64,000 bases of DNA from Pseudooceanicola atlanticus (GCF_000768315.1 NZ_AQQX01000001.1:496001-560000), one strand, 5' to 3'. Shown: positions 9,276 to 21,433, counted from the first letter of the stretch. Translations and numbers: made by a program. Notes: generated by a model from the letters alone, not told the origin.

Positions 9276-11234
9276 ATGCCCGCAGCCCGCACACGAAGCA
9301 TCGCCCGCCACCGTCCGCAGACCGGACGCCGCGCCGCCATGCTGGCCCTTGGCGTTCTGACCGCCCTGGCCATGGGCACGGCGCTCAAGGCCGAAAGCCA
9401 CGCAGAGGCCGGTGCGACCGATGCTGCGATGGATGGCGAAAACGTCATCACCTCGCATGGCTACAATTTCTACGGCGAACTGGAATACCCGGCGGATTTC
9501 GAGCATTTCAACTACGTCAATCCCGACGCGCCCAAGGGCGGCGAGTTCGCGATCGACGCGTCCGGCACCTTCGACAGCATGAACCCCTATTCCCGCAAGG
9601 GCCGGGCCGGCGCGCTGGCCTCGATGATGTATGAGACCCTGCTGGACGGGAACGCCCCGGCGGATGAATACGCGGCCTCCTACTGCCTGCTTTGCGAGAC
9701 GCTGGAATATGACGAGGGCAAGACCTGGGTGATCTTCCACCTGCGTCCCGAAGCCCGGTTTTCCGATGGCACGCCGGTCACCGCCGAAGACGTGGTGTTC
9801 TCTCACAACCTGTTCCTGGAACAGGGGCTTCCCTCCTATGCCAACGCGGTCAAGCAGCGCGTGACCGGGGCCGAGGTGATCGACGAGCACACGGTCAAAT
9901 TCACCTTCGCGCCCGATATCTCGCGCCGGTCGCTGATCTCGCAGGTCGGCGCGGTCGACGTGTTTTCAAAGGATTGGTTCGAGGAAACCGGCGCCCGGCT
10001 GGACGAACCACGGATGGAGACCTCTCCGGGCTCGGGCCCCTACATGGTCGACAGCTACGACATCAACCGGCGCATCGTCTACAAGCGCAACCCCGATTAC
10101 TGGGGCAAGGACCTGCCCATCAATGTCGGGCGGCACAACTTCGATACGATCCGGGTGGAATATTTCGCCGATGAAACCGCCGCCTTCGAGGCGTTCAAGG
10201 CCGGCGAATACACCTTCCGCAACGAAACCAATTCCAAGCAATGGTCCACGGGCTACGACTTCCCGGCCATGGAAAACGGCTATGTCGTGAAAGAGGAAAT
10301 CCCCGACGGCAACCCGCCGACCAATGTGGGCTTCGTCTTCAACCTCGACCGCGAGAAATTCGCCGACAAGCGCATCCGCGAAGCGCTGGCGCTTGGCTAC
10401 AACTTCGAATGGTCCAACGAGTCGCTTCAATACGGCCTGTTCAGCCAGCGCGAGTCGTTCTTCCAGGACACCGTGCAACATGCCCGCGACCTGCCCGAAG
10501 GGGCCGAGCTCGAGCTGCTGCAATCCCTGGGCGACCTCGTCCCCGAGGAGATGCTGACCGAACCCGTGCGCACCTCGCATACCTCCTCCGCGACGCGCGT
10601 GGTGGACCGTGGCAACCTGCGCCAGGCCATGCGCCTGCTGGACGAGGCCGGCTGGACCGTCGATGACAGCGGCATGCGCCGCAACGACGCCGGCGAGACG
10701 CTGGACATCGTCATCCCGATCAACTCCTCCGGGTCGCCGACCATGGAAAGCCTGATCGGCACCTACGTGCAGAACCTTCAGCAGATGGGCGTGAACGCCG
10801 AGGTGCAGAAGGTCGACCCCAGCCAGTACACCCTGCGCCGCCGGGACCGCGATTACGACATCGTCTTCGACGGCTACCGCACCTTCCTGGGCGCGGGCAC
10901 CGGCCTGATGCAGCTTTATGGCTCCGAACAGGCGGCGGTGTCCGTCTTCAACCCCGCAGGCATCGCAAGCCCGCTGATCGACACGCTGATCGAGACCGCA
11001 CTCTTTGCCGAAACCAAGGACGAGGAAACCACCGCGCTCAAGGCGCTCGACCGGGCGCTGCGGTACGAATTCTTCATCGTCCCGGCCTATTACAAGTCGG
11101 ACAACTGGCTCGCCTATTTCGACATGTACGAACACCCCGTGGACATGCCGCCCTTCGCCGTCGGAGAGATGGACTTCTGGTGGGTGAACCCCGATAAGGC
11201 CGAAGAGTTGAAAGCCGCCGGCGCGTTGAGGTAA
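9276..11234 (+). CDS. yejA: Peptide ABC transporter substrate-binding protein, YejA-like
   Basis: 652-aa periplasmic binding protein of family 5 (DppA/OppA type). An N-terminal Arg-rich signal (about 1-38) precedes the mature protein. Near-start HGYNFYGELEYP, YVNPDAPKGGEF and FDSMNPYSRKG are typical of YejA, the receptor for microcin C-like and other oligopeptides. GGAGG sits 8 nt upstream of the ATG. First gene of a four-gene operon, 9 nt before yejB. Confidence 0.92.
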   Translation: MPAARTRSIARHRPQTGRRAAMLALGVLTALAMGTALKAESHAEAGATDAAMDGENVITSHGYNFYGELEYPADFEHFNYVNPDAPKGGEFAIDASGTFDSMNPYSRKGRAGALASMMYETLLDGNAPADEYAASYCLLCETLEYDEGKTWVIFHLRPEARFSDGTPVTAEDVVFSHNLFLEQGLPSYANAVKQRVTGAEVIDEHTVKFTFAPDISRRSLISQVGAVDVFSKDWFEETGARLDEPRMETSPGSGPYMVDSYDINRRIVYKRNPDYWGKDLPINVGRHNFDTIRVEYFADETAAFEAFKAGEYTFRNETNSKQWSTGYDFPAMENGYVVKEEIPDGNPPTNVGFVFNLDREKFADKRIREALALGYNFEWSNESLQYGLFSQRESFFQDTVQHARDLPEGAELELLQSLGDLVPEEMLTEPVRTSHTSSATRVVDRGNLRQAMRLLDEAGWTVDDSGMRRNDAGETLDIVIPINSSGSPTMESLIGTYVQNLQQMGVNAEVQKVDPSQYTLRRRDRDYDIVFDGYRTFLGAGTGLMQLYGSEQAAVSVFNPAGIASPLIDTLIETALFAETKDEETTALKALDRALRYEFFIVPAYYKSDNWLAYFDMYEHPVDMPPFAVGEMDFWWVNPDKAEELKAAGALR

Positions 11235-11243
11235 CCCCCCTTC

Positions 11244-12335
11244 ATGGGCGCATATATCCTGAGAAGACTTCTGCTGGTCATCCCGACCCTGTTGGGGATC
11301 ATGGTGATCAACTTTGCCCTCGTGCAGTTTGTCCCCGGCGGGCCGATCGAACAGATCATCGCCCAGCAGCAGGGGCAGGGCGACGTGTTCGGCAGCTTTG
11401 CCGGCTCCGGTTCCGAACTGGGGCTGGAAGACACCGGCGCCTCCGTCCAGGGGGATTACGCCGGGGCGCGTGGCCTGCCGCCCGAATTCATCGCCCAGCT
11501 CGAGCGGGAATTCGGCTTCGACAAGCCGCCCGTCGAACGGTTCCTGACCATGATGGGCAATTACCTGCGCCTCGATTTCGGCGAAAGCTACTTCCGCAAG
11601 GCCGACGTGATCGACCTGGTGATCGAACGTCTGCCGGTCTCCATTTCGCTGGGCCTGTGGTCCACGCTGATCGCCTACCTGATCTCGATCCCGCTGGGCA
11701 TCCGCAAGGCGGTGCGCGACGGGTCGCGGTTCGACACCTGGACCTCGGGCCTGATCATCGCGGCCTACGCGATCCCCGGCTTCCTTTTCGCGATCCTGCT
11801 GCTGGTGCTGTTTGCCGGTGGCTCCTACTACCGCATCTTCCCGCTACGCGGCCTGACCTCGGACAATTTCGACCAACTGACGCTCTGGGGGCAGATCGTG
11901 GACTATGCCTGGCACATCACGCTGCCGGTCATCGCCTCGACGATTTCCAGCTTCGCGACACTGACGCTGCTGACCAAGAACTCCTTCCTGGACGAGATCA
12001 AGAAACACTACGTGATGACCGCGCGGGCCAAGGGCCTCAGCGAACGCCGGGTGCTCTATGGCCACGTCTTCCGCAACGCGATGCTGATCGTGATCGCAGG
12101 CTTCCCGGCGGTGTTCATCGGGGTCTTCTTCGGCGGCTCGATCATCATCGAAACGCTCTTCTCGCTCGAGGGGCTGGGACGGCTGGGCTACGAGGCCGCG
12201 GTGGCGCGGGATTACCCGATCATCTTCGGATCGCTCTTCGTCTTCGGCCTGATCGGGCTGGTCGTGGGGATCCTGTCGGACCTGATGTATGTCTTCGTCG
12301 ACCCCCGGATCGACTTCGAAAAGCGGGAGGGCTGA
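11244..12335 (+). CDS. yejB: Microcin C/peptide ABC transporter permease YejB
   Basis: 363-aa inner-membrane permease. It begins [20 protein letters not shown], the usual DppB-type first helix, has a long periplasmic segment (about 35-125) and the binding-protein-dependent transport domain with the EAA loop ([22 protein letters not shown] shortened here). It pairs with YejE to form the channel. Gap to yejE is 3 nt, so translation is probably coupled. Confidence 0.93.
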   Translation: MGAYILRRLLLVIPTLLGIMVINFALVQFVPGGPIEQIIAQQQGQGDVFGSFAGSGSELGLEDTGASVQGDYAGARGLPPEFIAQLEREFGFDKPPVERFLTMMGNYLRLDFGESYFRKADVIDLVIERLPVSISLGLWSTLIAYLISIPLGIRKAVRDGSRFDTWTSGLIIAAYAIPGFLFAILLLVLFAGGSYYRIFPLRGLTSDNFDQLTLWGQIVDYAWHITLPVIASTISSFATLTLLTKNSFLDEIKKHYVMTARAKGLSERRVLYGHVFRNAMLIVIAGFPAVFIGVFFGGSIIIETLFSLEGLGRLGYEAAVARDYPIIFGSLFVFGLIGLVVGILSDLMYVFVDPRIDFEKREG

Positions 12336-12338
12336 GCC

Positions 12339-13597
12339 ATGACCCATTCCGCCACCGATCCGATGCCCGAACGGATGCCAGGCCAGGACGCCCCGCCGCC
12401 CGTCGCCCCGTCGGCCAAGACCTCACGCTGGGAATTGTCGCCGCTGAACAAGCGTCGCTGGCGCAATTTCCGCCGCAACGGCCGGGCCTTCTGGTCGCTG
12501 ATCATCTTCACGATCCTCTTCGGCCTGTCGCTGTTCGCCGAATTCATCGCCAACGACAAACCCTTCCTGGTCCAGTACCGGGGCGAGTTCTACTTCCCCA
12601 CCTTCCAGTTCTACCCCGAGACGACCTTCGGGGGCGATTTCCGGACCGAGGCGATCTATCGCGACCCCGAGGTCCGCTGCCTGATCGAAACCGGCGGGCT
12701 GGACCTCTGCTTTGACGACCCCGAGGGCTATATCGAAGACGCTCAGGACGGCATGATCGAGGGCGAGCCGATCGAAAAGGGCTGGGCGCTCTGGCCGATC
12801 ATTCCCTATGCCTACGACACGCCGGTCGAACGGTCGGGCGCGGCCCCGCTGCCGCCGAACGTGATCGGCTCCTATACCGATGACGCGGGCGAGGATCGCT
12901 GGGGCCTGCTGCCCCCGGATCAGCGCGGCGCCAACCTGCTGGGCACCGACGACACCAAGCGCGACGTGCTGGCGCGTGCGATCTACGGTTTCCGGCTATC
13001 CATCGTCTTTACCATCATCGTAACCACCTGTGCGTCGCTGATCGGGGTCTTTGCCGGGGCCATCCAGGGCTTCTTCGGAGGGCGGCTCGACCTGATCTTC
13101 CAGCGGGTGATCGAGATATGGCAGGGCGTGCCGCAGCTTTATGTCATCATCATCCTCTTCGCGATCCTCGGGCGCGGCTTCTGGTTGCTTGTCTTCCTGA
13201 TGGTGGCCTTCGGCTGGACCGCGCTGGTGGGCGTGGTGCGCGCGGAATTCCTGCGCGCCCGCAACCTGGAATATGTCCGCGCGGCCCGGGCGCTCGGCGT
13301 GTCCAACATGACCATCATGTTCCGCCACATGCTGCCCAACGCCATGGTCGCCACGCTGACCATGCTGCCCTTCATCGTGACCGGCACGATCGGCTCGCTC
13401 GCCTCGCTCGACTTCCTGGGCTACGGCCTGCCGTCATCGTCGCCGTCGCTGGGGGAAATGACCCTTCAGGCGAAACAGAACCTGCAGGCGCCGTGGCTGG
13501 GCTTCACCGCCTTCTTCGTCTTCGCCATCATGCTGTCGCTGCTCGTCTTCATCTTCGAAGGTGTCCGCGATGCCTTCGACCCGAGAAAGACGTTCCA

Positions 13598-13601
<4 letters not shown>
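12339..13601 (+). CDS. yejE: Microcin C/peptide ABC transporter permease YejE
   Basis: 420-aa second permease. After a Pro-rich cytoplasmic start (about 1-30) comes one helix, a large periplasmic insertion (about 70-200) typical of YejE, then the DppC-like five-helix domain with the EAA loop (YVRAARALGVSNMTIMFRHM). The stop overlaps the yejF ATG (ATGA), which points to translational coupling. Confidence 0.93.
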
Positions 13602-15193
<1,592 letters not shown>

Positions 15194-15253
15194 GGGCGGC
15201 GGTCGGCCAGCCAACTAGATTTGATGCTGGCCCCCGCGCCTATATTTGGGCGT

Positions 15254-15309
15254 CCCGCCCGGCGGCACGCCGGGCAGCGCCGACCCGCCCCCCAAGGGCG
15301 GCGCTGCCC
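15254..15309. repeat. GC-rich inverted repeats after the yej operon
   Basis: Two adjacent dyads: CCCGGCG-GCA-CGCCGGG at 15258-15274, and a perfect 10-bp pair GGGCAGCGCC (15272-15281) / GGCGCTGCCC (15300-15309). They overlap by 3 nt, so only one can fold at a time. Lying between yejF and the convergent VOC gene they may form 3' mRNA ends for both. No T-run is present. The rest of 15194-15411 holds no gene. Confidence 0.55.
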
Positions 15310-15411
15310 TTGCCGAAAACTTCCTCCCAGGCGCTTAGCCAGACCGGCAGGAGGATTGAGCAACTTTCGTCAGGATCAGGCGCATCGAAGCGGCACCAGC
15401 AGCGGTTTCCC

Positions 15412-15801
15412 TCAGACCGGGTCGTGGCAGACAAAGCAGATCTTGTTGCCCTCGGTATCGCGCACATAGCAGCCGTAGAAATGCGGGTGGTAATCGGGCC
15501 GCTCGCCCGGTTCGCCCTCATCCGTGCCGCCCAGTTCCAGCGCCTTGGCATGGACCGCGTCGACCATCGGTCGGTCATCGCAGAGGAAGGCGATCATCGG
15601 CCCGTTCCCCGGCAGCGCCTCGCCCTCAAAGGGCAGGGTGACGAAGAACAACGGTCGCGGCTGGTCCGGTTTGCGGAAGCTCGCCATGCTGTTCTCGGGG
15701 TCGTAAAAGCTCCGCATCAGCCCGATCTCGGGCAGCAGCTTGCCGTAGAAACCCACGGCCCGGTCGAAATTTTCGACCGCCACGGTTGCGTGTGAAAACA
15801 T
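15412..15801 (-). CDS. VOC family protein
   Basis: 129-aa vicinal-oxygen-chelate protein: MFSHATVAVENFDRAVGFYGKLLPEIG at the start and YVRDTEGNKICFV at the end. His6 (SHATV) and a late Glu (TEGNK) are at the usual metal-ligand positions. Function beyond the fold is unknown. GAGGAGG precedes the Met at 15801; an upstream in-frame Met at 15882 gives no family match. Confidence 0.78.
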   Translation of the reverse strand: MFSHATVAVENFDRAVGFYGKLLPEIGLMRSFYDPENSMASFRKPDQPRPLFFVTLPFEGEALPGNGPMIAFLCDDRPMVDAVHAKALELGGTDEGEPGERPDYHPHFYGCYVRDTEGNKICFVCHDPV

Positions 15802-15911
15802 GGGGTCCTCCTCGCATGCAAAGGGGGCACGAAACGCGCCCCCTTCGTTCATCGCATTAGATAAGAGCGGCAGAGGGGTCACACCACCCCCGCCGGCAAT
15901 TCACCGCTGTC

Positions 15912-17138
15912 TCAGAAGAACGCCTGCAGGCCGGTCTGCGCACGGCCCAGGATCAGGGCGTGCACGTCATGGGTGCCTTCATAGGTGTTCACGGTTTCAA
16001 GGTTGGCGGCATGGCGCATCACCTTGTACTCGATCTGGATGCCGTTGCCGCCATGCATGTCGCGCGCGATGCGGGCGATATCCAGCGCCTTGCCGCAATT
16101 GTTGCGCTTGATCAGCGACACCATCTCCGGCGCGGCCTTGGCTTCGTCGAACAGGCGACCCACGCGCAGTGCGGCCTGCAGGCCCAGCGTGATCTCGGTC
16201 TGCATGTCGGCCAGTTTCTTCTGGTACAGCTGCGTGCCGGCGATCGGCTTGCCGAACTGGGTGCGGTCCAGGCCGTATTGACGCGCCTGGGTCCAGCAAT
16301 CCTCGGCGGCGCCCATCACGCCCCAGGCAATGCCATAGCGGGCACGGTTCAGACAGCCGAACGGACCTTTCAGGCCCGACACGTGGGGCAGCAGGGCATC
16401 TTCGCCGACTTCCACGTTGTCCAGCACGATTTCCCCGGTGATCGAGGCGCGCAGGGACAGCTTGCCGCCAATCTTCGGCGCGGACAGGCCCTTCATGCCC
16501 TTTTCCAGAACAAAGCCGCGGATCGCGCCGTCATGTGCTTCGGACTTGGCCCAGACGACGAAGACATCGGCGATCGGTGAGTTCGAAATCCACATCTTCG
16601 ACCCGTTCAGGACGTAGCCGCCCTCGGTCTTCTTGGCGCGGGTCTTCATGCCGGCCGGGTCCGACCCTGCATCGGGTTCGGTCAGGCCGAAACAGCCGAT
16701 CCATTCGCCAGAGGCGAGTTTCGGCAGGTATTTCTGGCGCTGCTCTTCGCTGCCATAGGCATAGATCGGGTACATCACCAGCGACGACTGCACCGAGCAC
16801 ATGGAGCGGAAGCCGGAATCAATGCGCTCGACCTCGCGGGCGACCAGCCCGTAGGACACGTAGCCGGAACCCAGGCCGCCATATTGTTCGGGAACGGTGA
16901 CGCCCAGCATGCCGGCTTCGCCCATCTCGGCGAAGATCTCGGGCTCGACACCTTCTTCGAGGTACATCTTCTCGACGCGGGGGGCGAGGCGCTCTTCACA
17001 GAAGGCGCGGGCCGACTCGCCGATCATGCGCTCGTCTTCTTCCAGCTGTTCGTTCAGCAGGAAGGGGTCTTCCCAGCTAAAGCTGGACATGTTCGGGCGA
17101 TCCTTGTCCTTCAGGATCGGGCGGTTCTCTGCATCCAT
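15912..17138 (-). CDS. gcdH: Glutaryl-CoA dehydrogenase
   Basis: 408-aa FAD-dependent acyl-CoA dehydrogenase that oxidises and decarboxylates glutaryl-CoA to crotonyl-CoA in lysine/tryptophan breakdown. Family marks: [34 protein letters not shown] around the flavin, [14 protein letters not shown] and, near the C-terminus, [15 protein letters not shown] containing the catalytic Glu. GGAGA precedes the ATG at 17138. Divergent from a LysR gene 104 nt away, its probable regulator. Confidence 0.92.
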   Translation of the reverse strand: MDAENRPILKDKDRPNMSSFSWEDPFLLNEQLEEDERMIGESARAFCEERLAPRVEKMYLEEGVEPEIFAEMGEAGMLGVTVPEQYGGLGSGYVSYGLVAREVERIDSGFRSMCSVQSSLVMYPIYAYGSEEQRQKYLPKLASGEWIGCFGLTEPDAGSDPAGMKTRAKKTEGGYVLNGSKMWISNSPIADVFVVWAKSEAHDGAIRGFVLEKGMKGLSAPKIGGKLSLRASITGEIVLDNVEVGEDALLPHVSGLKGPFGCLNRARYGIAWGVMGAAEDCWTQARQYGLDRTQFGKPIAGTQLYQKKLADMQTEITLGLQAALRVGRLFDEAKAAPEMVSLIKRNNCGKALDIARIARDMHGGNGIQIEYKVMRHAANLETVNTYEGTHDVHALILGRAQTGLQAFF

Positions 17139-17191
17139 GATACGTCTCCGTTGATGAGTTTGACGCGACCTTACCCGATTGATGCGCCCCA

Positions 17192-17207
17192 TGATAACGA
17201 GTAATCA
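17192..17207. promoter_or_regulatory. LysR-type dyad between gcdH and the LysR gene
   Basis: TGATAACGAGTAATCA pairs at 12 of 16 positions around its centre and contains a T-N11-A spacing. It lies 54 nt upstream of gcdH and 36 nt upstream of the LysR gene, the normal place for a shared LysR operator. Confidence 0.5.
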
Positions 17208-17242
17208 TCCGAAGTTGATGAGTTCTTTGCATAGGGCGCCCG

Positions 17243-18139
17243 ATGCGGCACAGCTATACCCCAACCGTTGCCGAGCTTGAGGCCTTCTGCGCCACCGCCC
17301 GCGCCGGCACCACCATTCAGGCCGCCCGCAGCCTTGGCCTGACGCAAAGCGCGGTCAGCCGGTCGATCACCGGGCTCGAGGCGCGGTTGGGGGTCGCGCT
17401 CTTCGTGCGGGCGCGGCAGCGGATGACCCTGTCGGATGCCGGGCGCACCTTCCTGCGCGAGGCCGAGGCGCTGCTGGACAGGCTCAACGACGCGGCGATG
17501 TCGGTCATGGCCTTCGGCGGTCAGGCCCAGGTTCTGCGCATGGCCGTCCTGCCGACCTTTGCGCGGCTCTGGCTAATTCCCCGGTTGCGGGCCTTCCAGG
17601 CGACGATGCCGGGGCTGTCGATCGACATGGCCGCGCGCCTGTCGCCCGTGGATTTCGAGGCAGAGCCCTTCGACCTGGCGATCCAGCGCACCCATCACCG
17701 GGCCTCCGGCGCGCATCACCTGCATCTTCTGGACGAGGAACTGGCCATCGTCGCCGCCCCGTCCCTGATCGGCCGCGCACCCCTATCCCGTGACGAGGTG
17801 CTGCGCCTGCCGCTCCTGCAGCAATCGACCCGCCCAACGCTCTGGCCCGATTGGTGCCGCGCCATGGGTCTGGACCCGCGGGGCGCGCTGCGCGGGGCCC
17901 GGTTCGATCATTTCGACATGGTGCTGGACGCGGCCATCGGGGGGCTGGGCGTTGCGCTCGTTCCCGAGATCCTGGCCCGCCCCGCGCTGGCCCGCGGCGA
18001 CCTGACCCTCGCCGCACCGGGGGATGTGCGCACGGGTCAGGCCTACACGCTGATCTACCCCGAACGCAGCGCCGAACTGCCCCATTTCGCCCGCTTCCGC
18101 GACTGGCTCCGTGCCGAGATCGAGGGGATCTGGGCGTGA
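17243..18139 (+). CDS. LysR family transcriptional regulator beside gcdH
   Basis: 298-aa regulator. The winged helix-turn-helix spans about 8-67 (ARSLGLTQSAVSRSITGLEARLG is the recognition region, here truncated); the rest is the effector-binding domain. Divergent pairing with gcdH suggests control of glutaryl-CoA metabolism, as for other LysR regulators next to gcdH. The domain arrangement resembles the GcvA group. Effector unknown. Confidence 0.88.
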   Translation: MRHSYTPTVAELEAFCATARAGTTIQAARSLGLTQSAVSRSITGLEARLGVALFVRARQRMTLSDAGRTFLREAEALLDRLNDAAMSVMAFGGQAQVLRMAVLPTFARLWLIPRLRAFQATMPGLSIDMAARLSPVDFEAEPFDLAIQRTHHRASGAHHLHLLDEELAIVAAPSLIGRAPLSRDEVLRLPLLQQSTRPTLWPDWCRAMGLDPRGALRGARFDHFDMVLDAAIGGLGVALVPEILARPALARGDLTLAAPGDVRTGQAYTLIYPERSAELPHFARFRDWLRAEIEGIWA

Positions 18140-18291
18140 GGGAGAGGGGGGCGTTTCGGCCGTCTCTCCGGTCTGCACTTTTGCGCGCCCGCTCGGGTCG
18201 TTCGCTGCCCTTCGCGACTTGCGGGACAGCGCGTGTCAGGTGTGTCCCCTCAAGGGGGATCGTCCGGTATCGCCAAATATACCGTCCCCGC

Positions 18292-18332
18292 ACCGACGTA
18301 ATACCGACGTGATACCGACGTCGTACCGACCT
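18292..18332 (+). repeat. 11-bp direct repeat array upstream of rppH (4 units)
   Basis: Units ACCGACGT at 18292, 18303 and 18314 and ACCGACCT at 18325 are each exactly 11 bp apart, with variable 3-nt linkers (AAT, GAT, CGT). The last unit ends 51 nt before the rppH start. A perfect inverted pair CGGTAT/ATACCG (18265-18270, 18279-18284) lies just upstream. A second four-unit array stands upstream of cobO at 46914-46954. One helical turn per unit suggests a protein bound on one face of the DNA. Confidence 0.85.
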
Positions 18333-18383
18333 TGTGATTTGCGCTTTGCACGGGCAAATCTAGGCTAACCGGAAGGAGCCCAG

Positions 18384-18866
18384 ATGACCCCCGAAGAGAT
18401 CGCCAAACTGCCCTATCGCCCCTGTGTCGGCGTCATGCTTGCCAACCAGGACGGCCACGTCTTCGTCGGCCAGCGCATCGACAATCCCGGACCCGCCTGG
18501 CAGATGCCCCAGGGCGGTGTCGATCCGGGCGAAGCCCCCCGCGAGGCCGCGCTCCGCGAGTTGTGGGAAGAAACCGGCGTGACCGCAGACAAGGTGGAAA
18601 TCGTCGCGGAAACAGAGGGTTGGGTTCCCTATGACCTGCCGCATGACCTTGTGCCCAAGCTGTGGAAGGGGCGGTTTCGCGGGCAGGAACAGAAATGGTT
18701 CCTCATGCGTTTCCAAGGCAGTGACGGCGACGTCAACATCGCCACCGACCACCCGGAATTCTCGCAATGGCAATGGCTTGCGCCGGATCAGCTGGTCGAC
18801 AACATCGTTCCGTTCAAGCGCGACGTCTACCGCGCCGTGCTGGCGGAGCTGGGAGGAAAGATATGA
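18384..18866 (+). CDS. rppH: RNA 5'-pyrophosphohydrolase RppH
   Basis: 160-aa Nudix hydrolase that removes pyrophosphate from 5'-triphosphate mRNA ends and so triggers decay. YRPCVGVML and [12 protein letters not shown] open the domain, and the Nudix box ends [23 protein letters not shown] near the C-terminus matches RppH/IalA proteins. GGAAGGAG precedes the ATG. The stop overlaps the ATG of the next gene, so the two are coupled. The upstream 11-bp array is a candidate control element. Confidence 0.92.
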   Translation: MTPEEIAKLPYRPCVGVMLANQDGHVFVGQRIDNPGPAWQMPQGGVDPGEAPREAALRELWEETGVTADKVEIVAETEGWVPYDLPHDLVPKLWKGRFRGQEQKWFLMRFQGSDGDVNIATDHPEFSQWQWLAPDQLVDNIVPFKRDVYRAVLAELGGKI

Positions 18867-19348
18867 TCCGCACCATTCCGCTCGCCCTGACCCTTCTGGC
18901 GACCCTCTCCACCCAGGCCCAGGCCCTGTCCTGCATGGTCCCCGACACGGTGCGCAGCTACCAGCGCGCGGCCGAGGCCGAGGAAAGCTATGTCGTGGTG
19001 AACGGTGTGCTCGACCACAAGGTCGGCGCGGTGACGCTGGGCCGGAAGGACGGCGATCCGCCGATCGAGTTCGAGGCCGATCTCAGCGGTAACTACCTGA
19101 ACCAGGAGGGTTTCATCGAACCCTTCGCGCAACGCGTCACGGTGGTTCTGAACTGCGTGTCGGCCTGGTGCGCGACCCTCCCGCCTGCTGGAGAAGAGGT
19201 GCTGGCCTATGTCCGCCAGACCGATGAGGGCGACTTCTTCATCGACGCGCAGCCCTGCACCACGAACCTCTTCGTCACCCCGACCCGCGACGACGTTCTG
19301 CGGGTGGTGGCCTGCCACAAGGGTGAACGCTGCGAAGAGGCGACCTGA
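18863..19348 (+). CDS. Hypothetical exported protein
   Basis: 161 aa, not recognised. A clear signal peptide (about 1-22, ending AQALS) predicts export to the periplasm. The mature part has six cysteines (positions such as [23 protein letters not shown]) that could form disulfides. The ATG overlaps the rppH stop (ATGA), so it is translated with rppH, though a functional link is not apparent. Ends 6 nt from the convergent hemC stop. Confidence 0.7.
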   Translation: MIRTIPLALTLLATLSTQAQALSCMVPDTVRSYQRAAEAEESYVVVNGVLDHKVGAVTLGRKDGDPPIEFEADLSGNYLNQEGFIEPFAQRVTVVLNCVSAWCATLPPAGEEVLAYVRQTDEGDFFIDAQPCTTNLFVTPTRDDVLRVVACHKGERCEEAT

Positions 19349-19354
19349 GCCGCC

Positions 19355-20302
19355 TCAGCTGCGGAAATCAAAAAAGCCCGGCTCGACCTTGGACAGCAGG
19401 TCCATGGCCATTTCGCGCCCCAGGGCGGCCCCGTCCTCGATCGGCGCGGTGCGGTCGTCGGTCAGGTGTTCCGACCCGTCGGGGCGCAGGATTTCACCGC
19501 GCAGCCGCAGGGTTCCGCCATCCAGTTCGGCGAGGCCCGCAATCGGTGTTTCACAGGACCCGTCCAGCGCGGCCAGGAAGGCGCGTTCGGCGGCCAGCCG
19601 GTCGGCCGTGACCTTGTCGTGGATTGCCTCCAGCATCTCGGCGACTCGGCTGTCATCGGCGCGCCGTTCGATTCCGATGGCGCCCTGCGCGATGGCGGGC
19701 AACATGTCGTCGGGCGACAGGGCGGATTGCGCGATCTCGGGGCGGCCCAGGCGGTTCAGGCCCGCCATGGCGAGGAAGGTCGCAACGGCCACGCCATCGG
19801 ACAATTTCCTCAGCCGTGTCTGCACGTTGCCGCGGAATTCGACGACTTCCAGATCGGGGCGCCGCACCAGCACCTGGGCGCGGCGGCGCAGCGACGACGT
19901 GCCGACCTTGGAGCCCGCGGGCACATCTGCCAGCGTCTTGAAATCGTTGGACACGAAAGCGTCGCGCTCGTCCTCACGGGGGAGGTAGCAATCCAGCACC
20001 AGCCCCTCGGGCTGCAGCACCGGCATGTCCTTCATGGAATGCACGGCGATGTCGATTTCGCCCTGCAGCATCGCGGTCTCGATCTCGCGGGTGAACAGCC
20101 CCTTGCCGCCGATCTCCTTCAGCGGCCGGTCGATCACGCGGTCGCCGGTGGTCTGGATCACGGTGACCTCGAAGGCTTCGGGCGGCAGATCGAAGGCCGC
20201 GGCCAGGCGGTTACGCGTCTCATGTGCCTGGGCCAGGGCCAGGGGGGAACCACGGGTACCGATCTTCAGCGGCGCGGCGGGGGAGGGCAGGTCGAGTGTC
20301 AT
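19355..20302 (-). CDS. hemC: Porphobilinogen deaminase (hydroxymethylbilane synthase)
   Basis: 315-aa cytosolic enzyme that polymerises four porphobilinogens to hydroxymethylbilane. Visible motifs: IGTRGSPLALAQA (12-26), GKGLFTREIE (67-76), AVHSMKDMP (86-94), GTSSLRRRAQ (134-143) and GSCETPIAG, where C250 carries the dipyrromethane cofactor. Divergent from hemE with 95 nt between the start codons, so the two haem steps may share a control region. Confidence 0.95.
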   Translation of the reverse strand: MTLDLPSPAAPLKIGTRGSPLALAQAHETRNRLAAAFDLPPEAFEVTVIQTTGDRVIDRPLKEIGGKGLFTREIETAMLQGEIDIAVHSMKDMPVLQPEGLVLDCYLPREDERDAFVSNDFKTLADVPAGSKVGTSSLRRRAQVLVRRPDLEVVEFRGNVQTRLRKLSDGVAVATFLAMAGLNRLGRPEIAQSALSPDDMLPAIAQGAIGIERRADDSRVAEMLEAIHDKVTADRLAAERAFLAALDGSCETPIAGLAELDGGTLRLRGEILRPDGSEHLTDDRTAPIEDGAALGREMAMDLLSKVEPGFFDFRS

Positions 20303-20397
20303 GCCCCCCGTCTAGTCGCGGCTTTCTGTCCTGACAAGATGGCCCGACTTGACTTCGCACGTCCCCCCGGCGACGAGGGGGGCGACGGAGGACCAAG

Positions 20398-21429
20398 ATG
20401 ACCGACAAGACGATCCTGAAAGCCCTGCGCGGAGAAAAGCAGGACGTGCCGCCGATCTGGATGATGCGGCAGGCCGGGCGCTATCTGCCGGAATACAAGG
20501 CGACGCGGGCAGAGGCCGGGGATTTCCTGTCGCTGTGCTACAATCCCGACCTCGCCGCCGAGGTGACGTTGCAACCGATCCGGCGCTACGGGTTCGACGC
20601 GGCGATCCTGTTTGCCGATATTCTGCTTCTGCCCCAGGCCCTTGGCGCCGATCTGTGGTTCGTCACCGGCGAAGGCCCGCGTCTGTCGACCCTGACGACG
20701 CAGGCGGAATTCGACGCGCTCAAGCCCGCCACGGATGTGCACGAGGTCCTGTCGCCGATCTATGAAACCGTATCGATCCTGTCGCGGGAACTGCCGCCAG
20801 AAGTCACGCTGATCGGTTTCGCCGGCGCGCCCTGGACCGTGGCCACCTACATGGTCGCCGGGCGCGGCACCCCGGATCAGGGCCCGGCCCACGCGCTGAA
20901 GGCCGAGAACCGGGCGCTCTTTTCCGCGTTGATCGACCGGCTGACGGACGGCACGATCGAATACCTGTCGCGCCAGATCGAGGCCGGGGCCGAAGTGGTC
21001 AAGCTGTTCGACAGCTGGGCCGGGTCGCTGAAGGGCCAGGATTTCGACGATTTCGCGCTGGAACCGGCCAAACGGATCATCGCGGAGCTCAAGGCCCGCC
21101 ACCCGGGTATTCCCGTCATTGCCTTCCCGCGCGAGGCGGGCGAGCGCTATGTCGGGTTCGGCAAGGCGACCGGCGCCGATTGCGTCGCGCTGGACAACTC
21201 CATGGCGCCCGAATGGGCCGCCGAACATGTCCAGGTCGATGGCTGCGTGCAGGGCAACCTGGCGTCGTCGCACATGGTCACCGGGGGCGACGCGCTGGTC
21301 TCCGAGACCCGCAGGATCGTCGAGGCGTTCCGCAACGGCCCGCATATCTTCAACCTGGGCCACGGGATCACGCCGGATGCGGACCCCGAAAACGTCCAGC
21401 TGATGATCGACACGGTGCGCGGGGGCTGA
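20398..21429 (+). CDS. hemE: Uroporphyrinogen III decarboxylase
   Basis: 343-aa enzyme that removes four carboxyl groups from uroporphyrinogen III to give coproporphyrinogen III. The N-terminal signature [16 protein letters not shown] (about 18-33) carries the substrate-binding Arg residues; [12 protein letters not shown] and [12 protein letters not shown] follow, and [15 protein letters not shown] closes the barrel. GGAGG precedes the ATG. Its product is the substrate of HemF encoded 6 kb away. Convergent with the yihY-like gene (4-nt gap, no terminator seen). Confidence 0.95.
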   Translation: MTDKTILKALRGEKQDVPPIWMMRQAGRYLPEYKATRAEAGDFLSLCYNPDLAAEVTLQPIRRYGFDAAILFADILLLPQALGADLWFVTGEGPRLSTLTTQAEFDALKPATDVHEVLSPIYETVSILSRELPPEVTLIGFAGAPWTVATYMVAGRGTPDQGPAHALKAENRALFSALIDRLTDGTIEYLSRQIEAGAEVVKLFDSWAGSLKGQDFDDFALEPAKRIIAELKARHPGIPVIAFPREAGERYVGFGKATGADCVALDNSMAPEWAAEHVQVDGCVQGNLASSHMVTGGDALVSETRRIVEAFRNGPHIFNLGHGITPDADPENVQLMIDTVRGG

Positions 21430-21433
21430 CCGT

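Noticed and set aside
18292-18332. Possible CRISPR array or minisatellite
   Set aside because: Units of 8 bp with 3-nt linkers are far too short for CRISPR, no cas genes are present, and the fixed 11-bp period with drifting linkers does not look like slippage.
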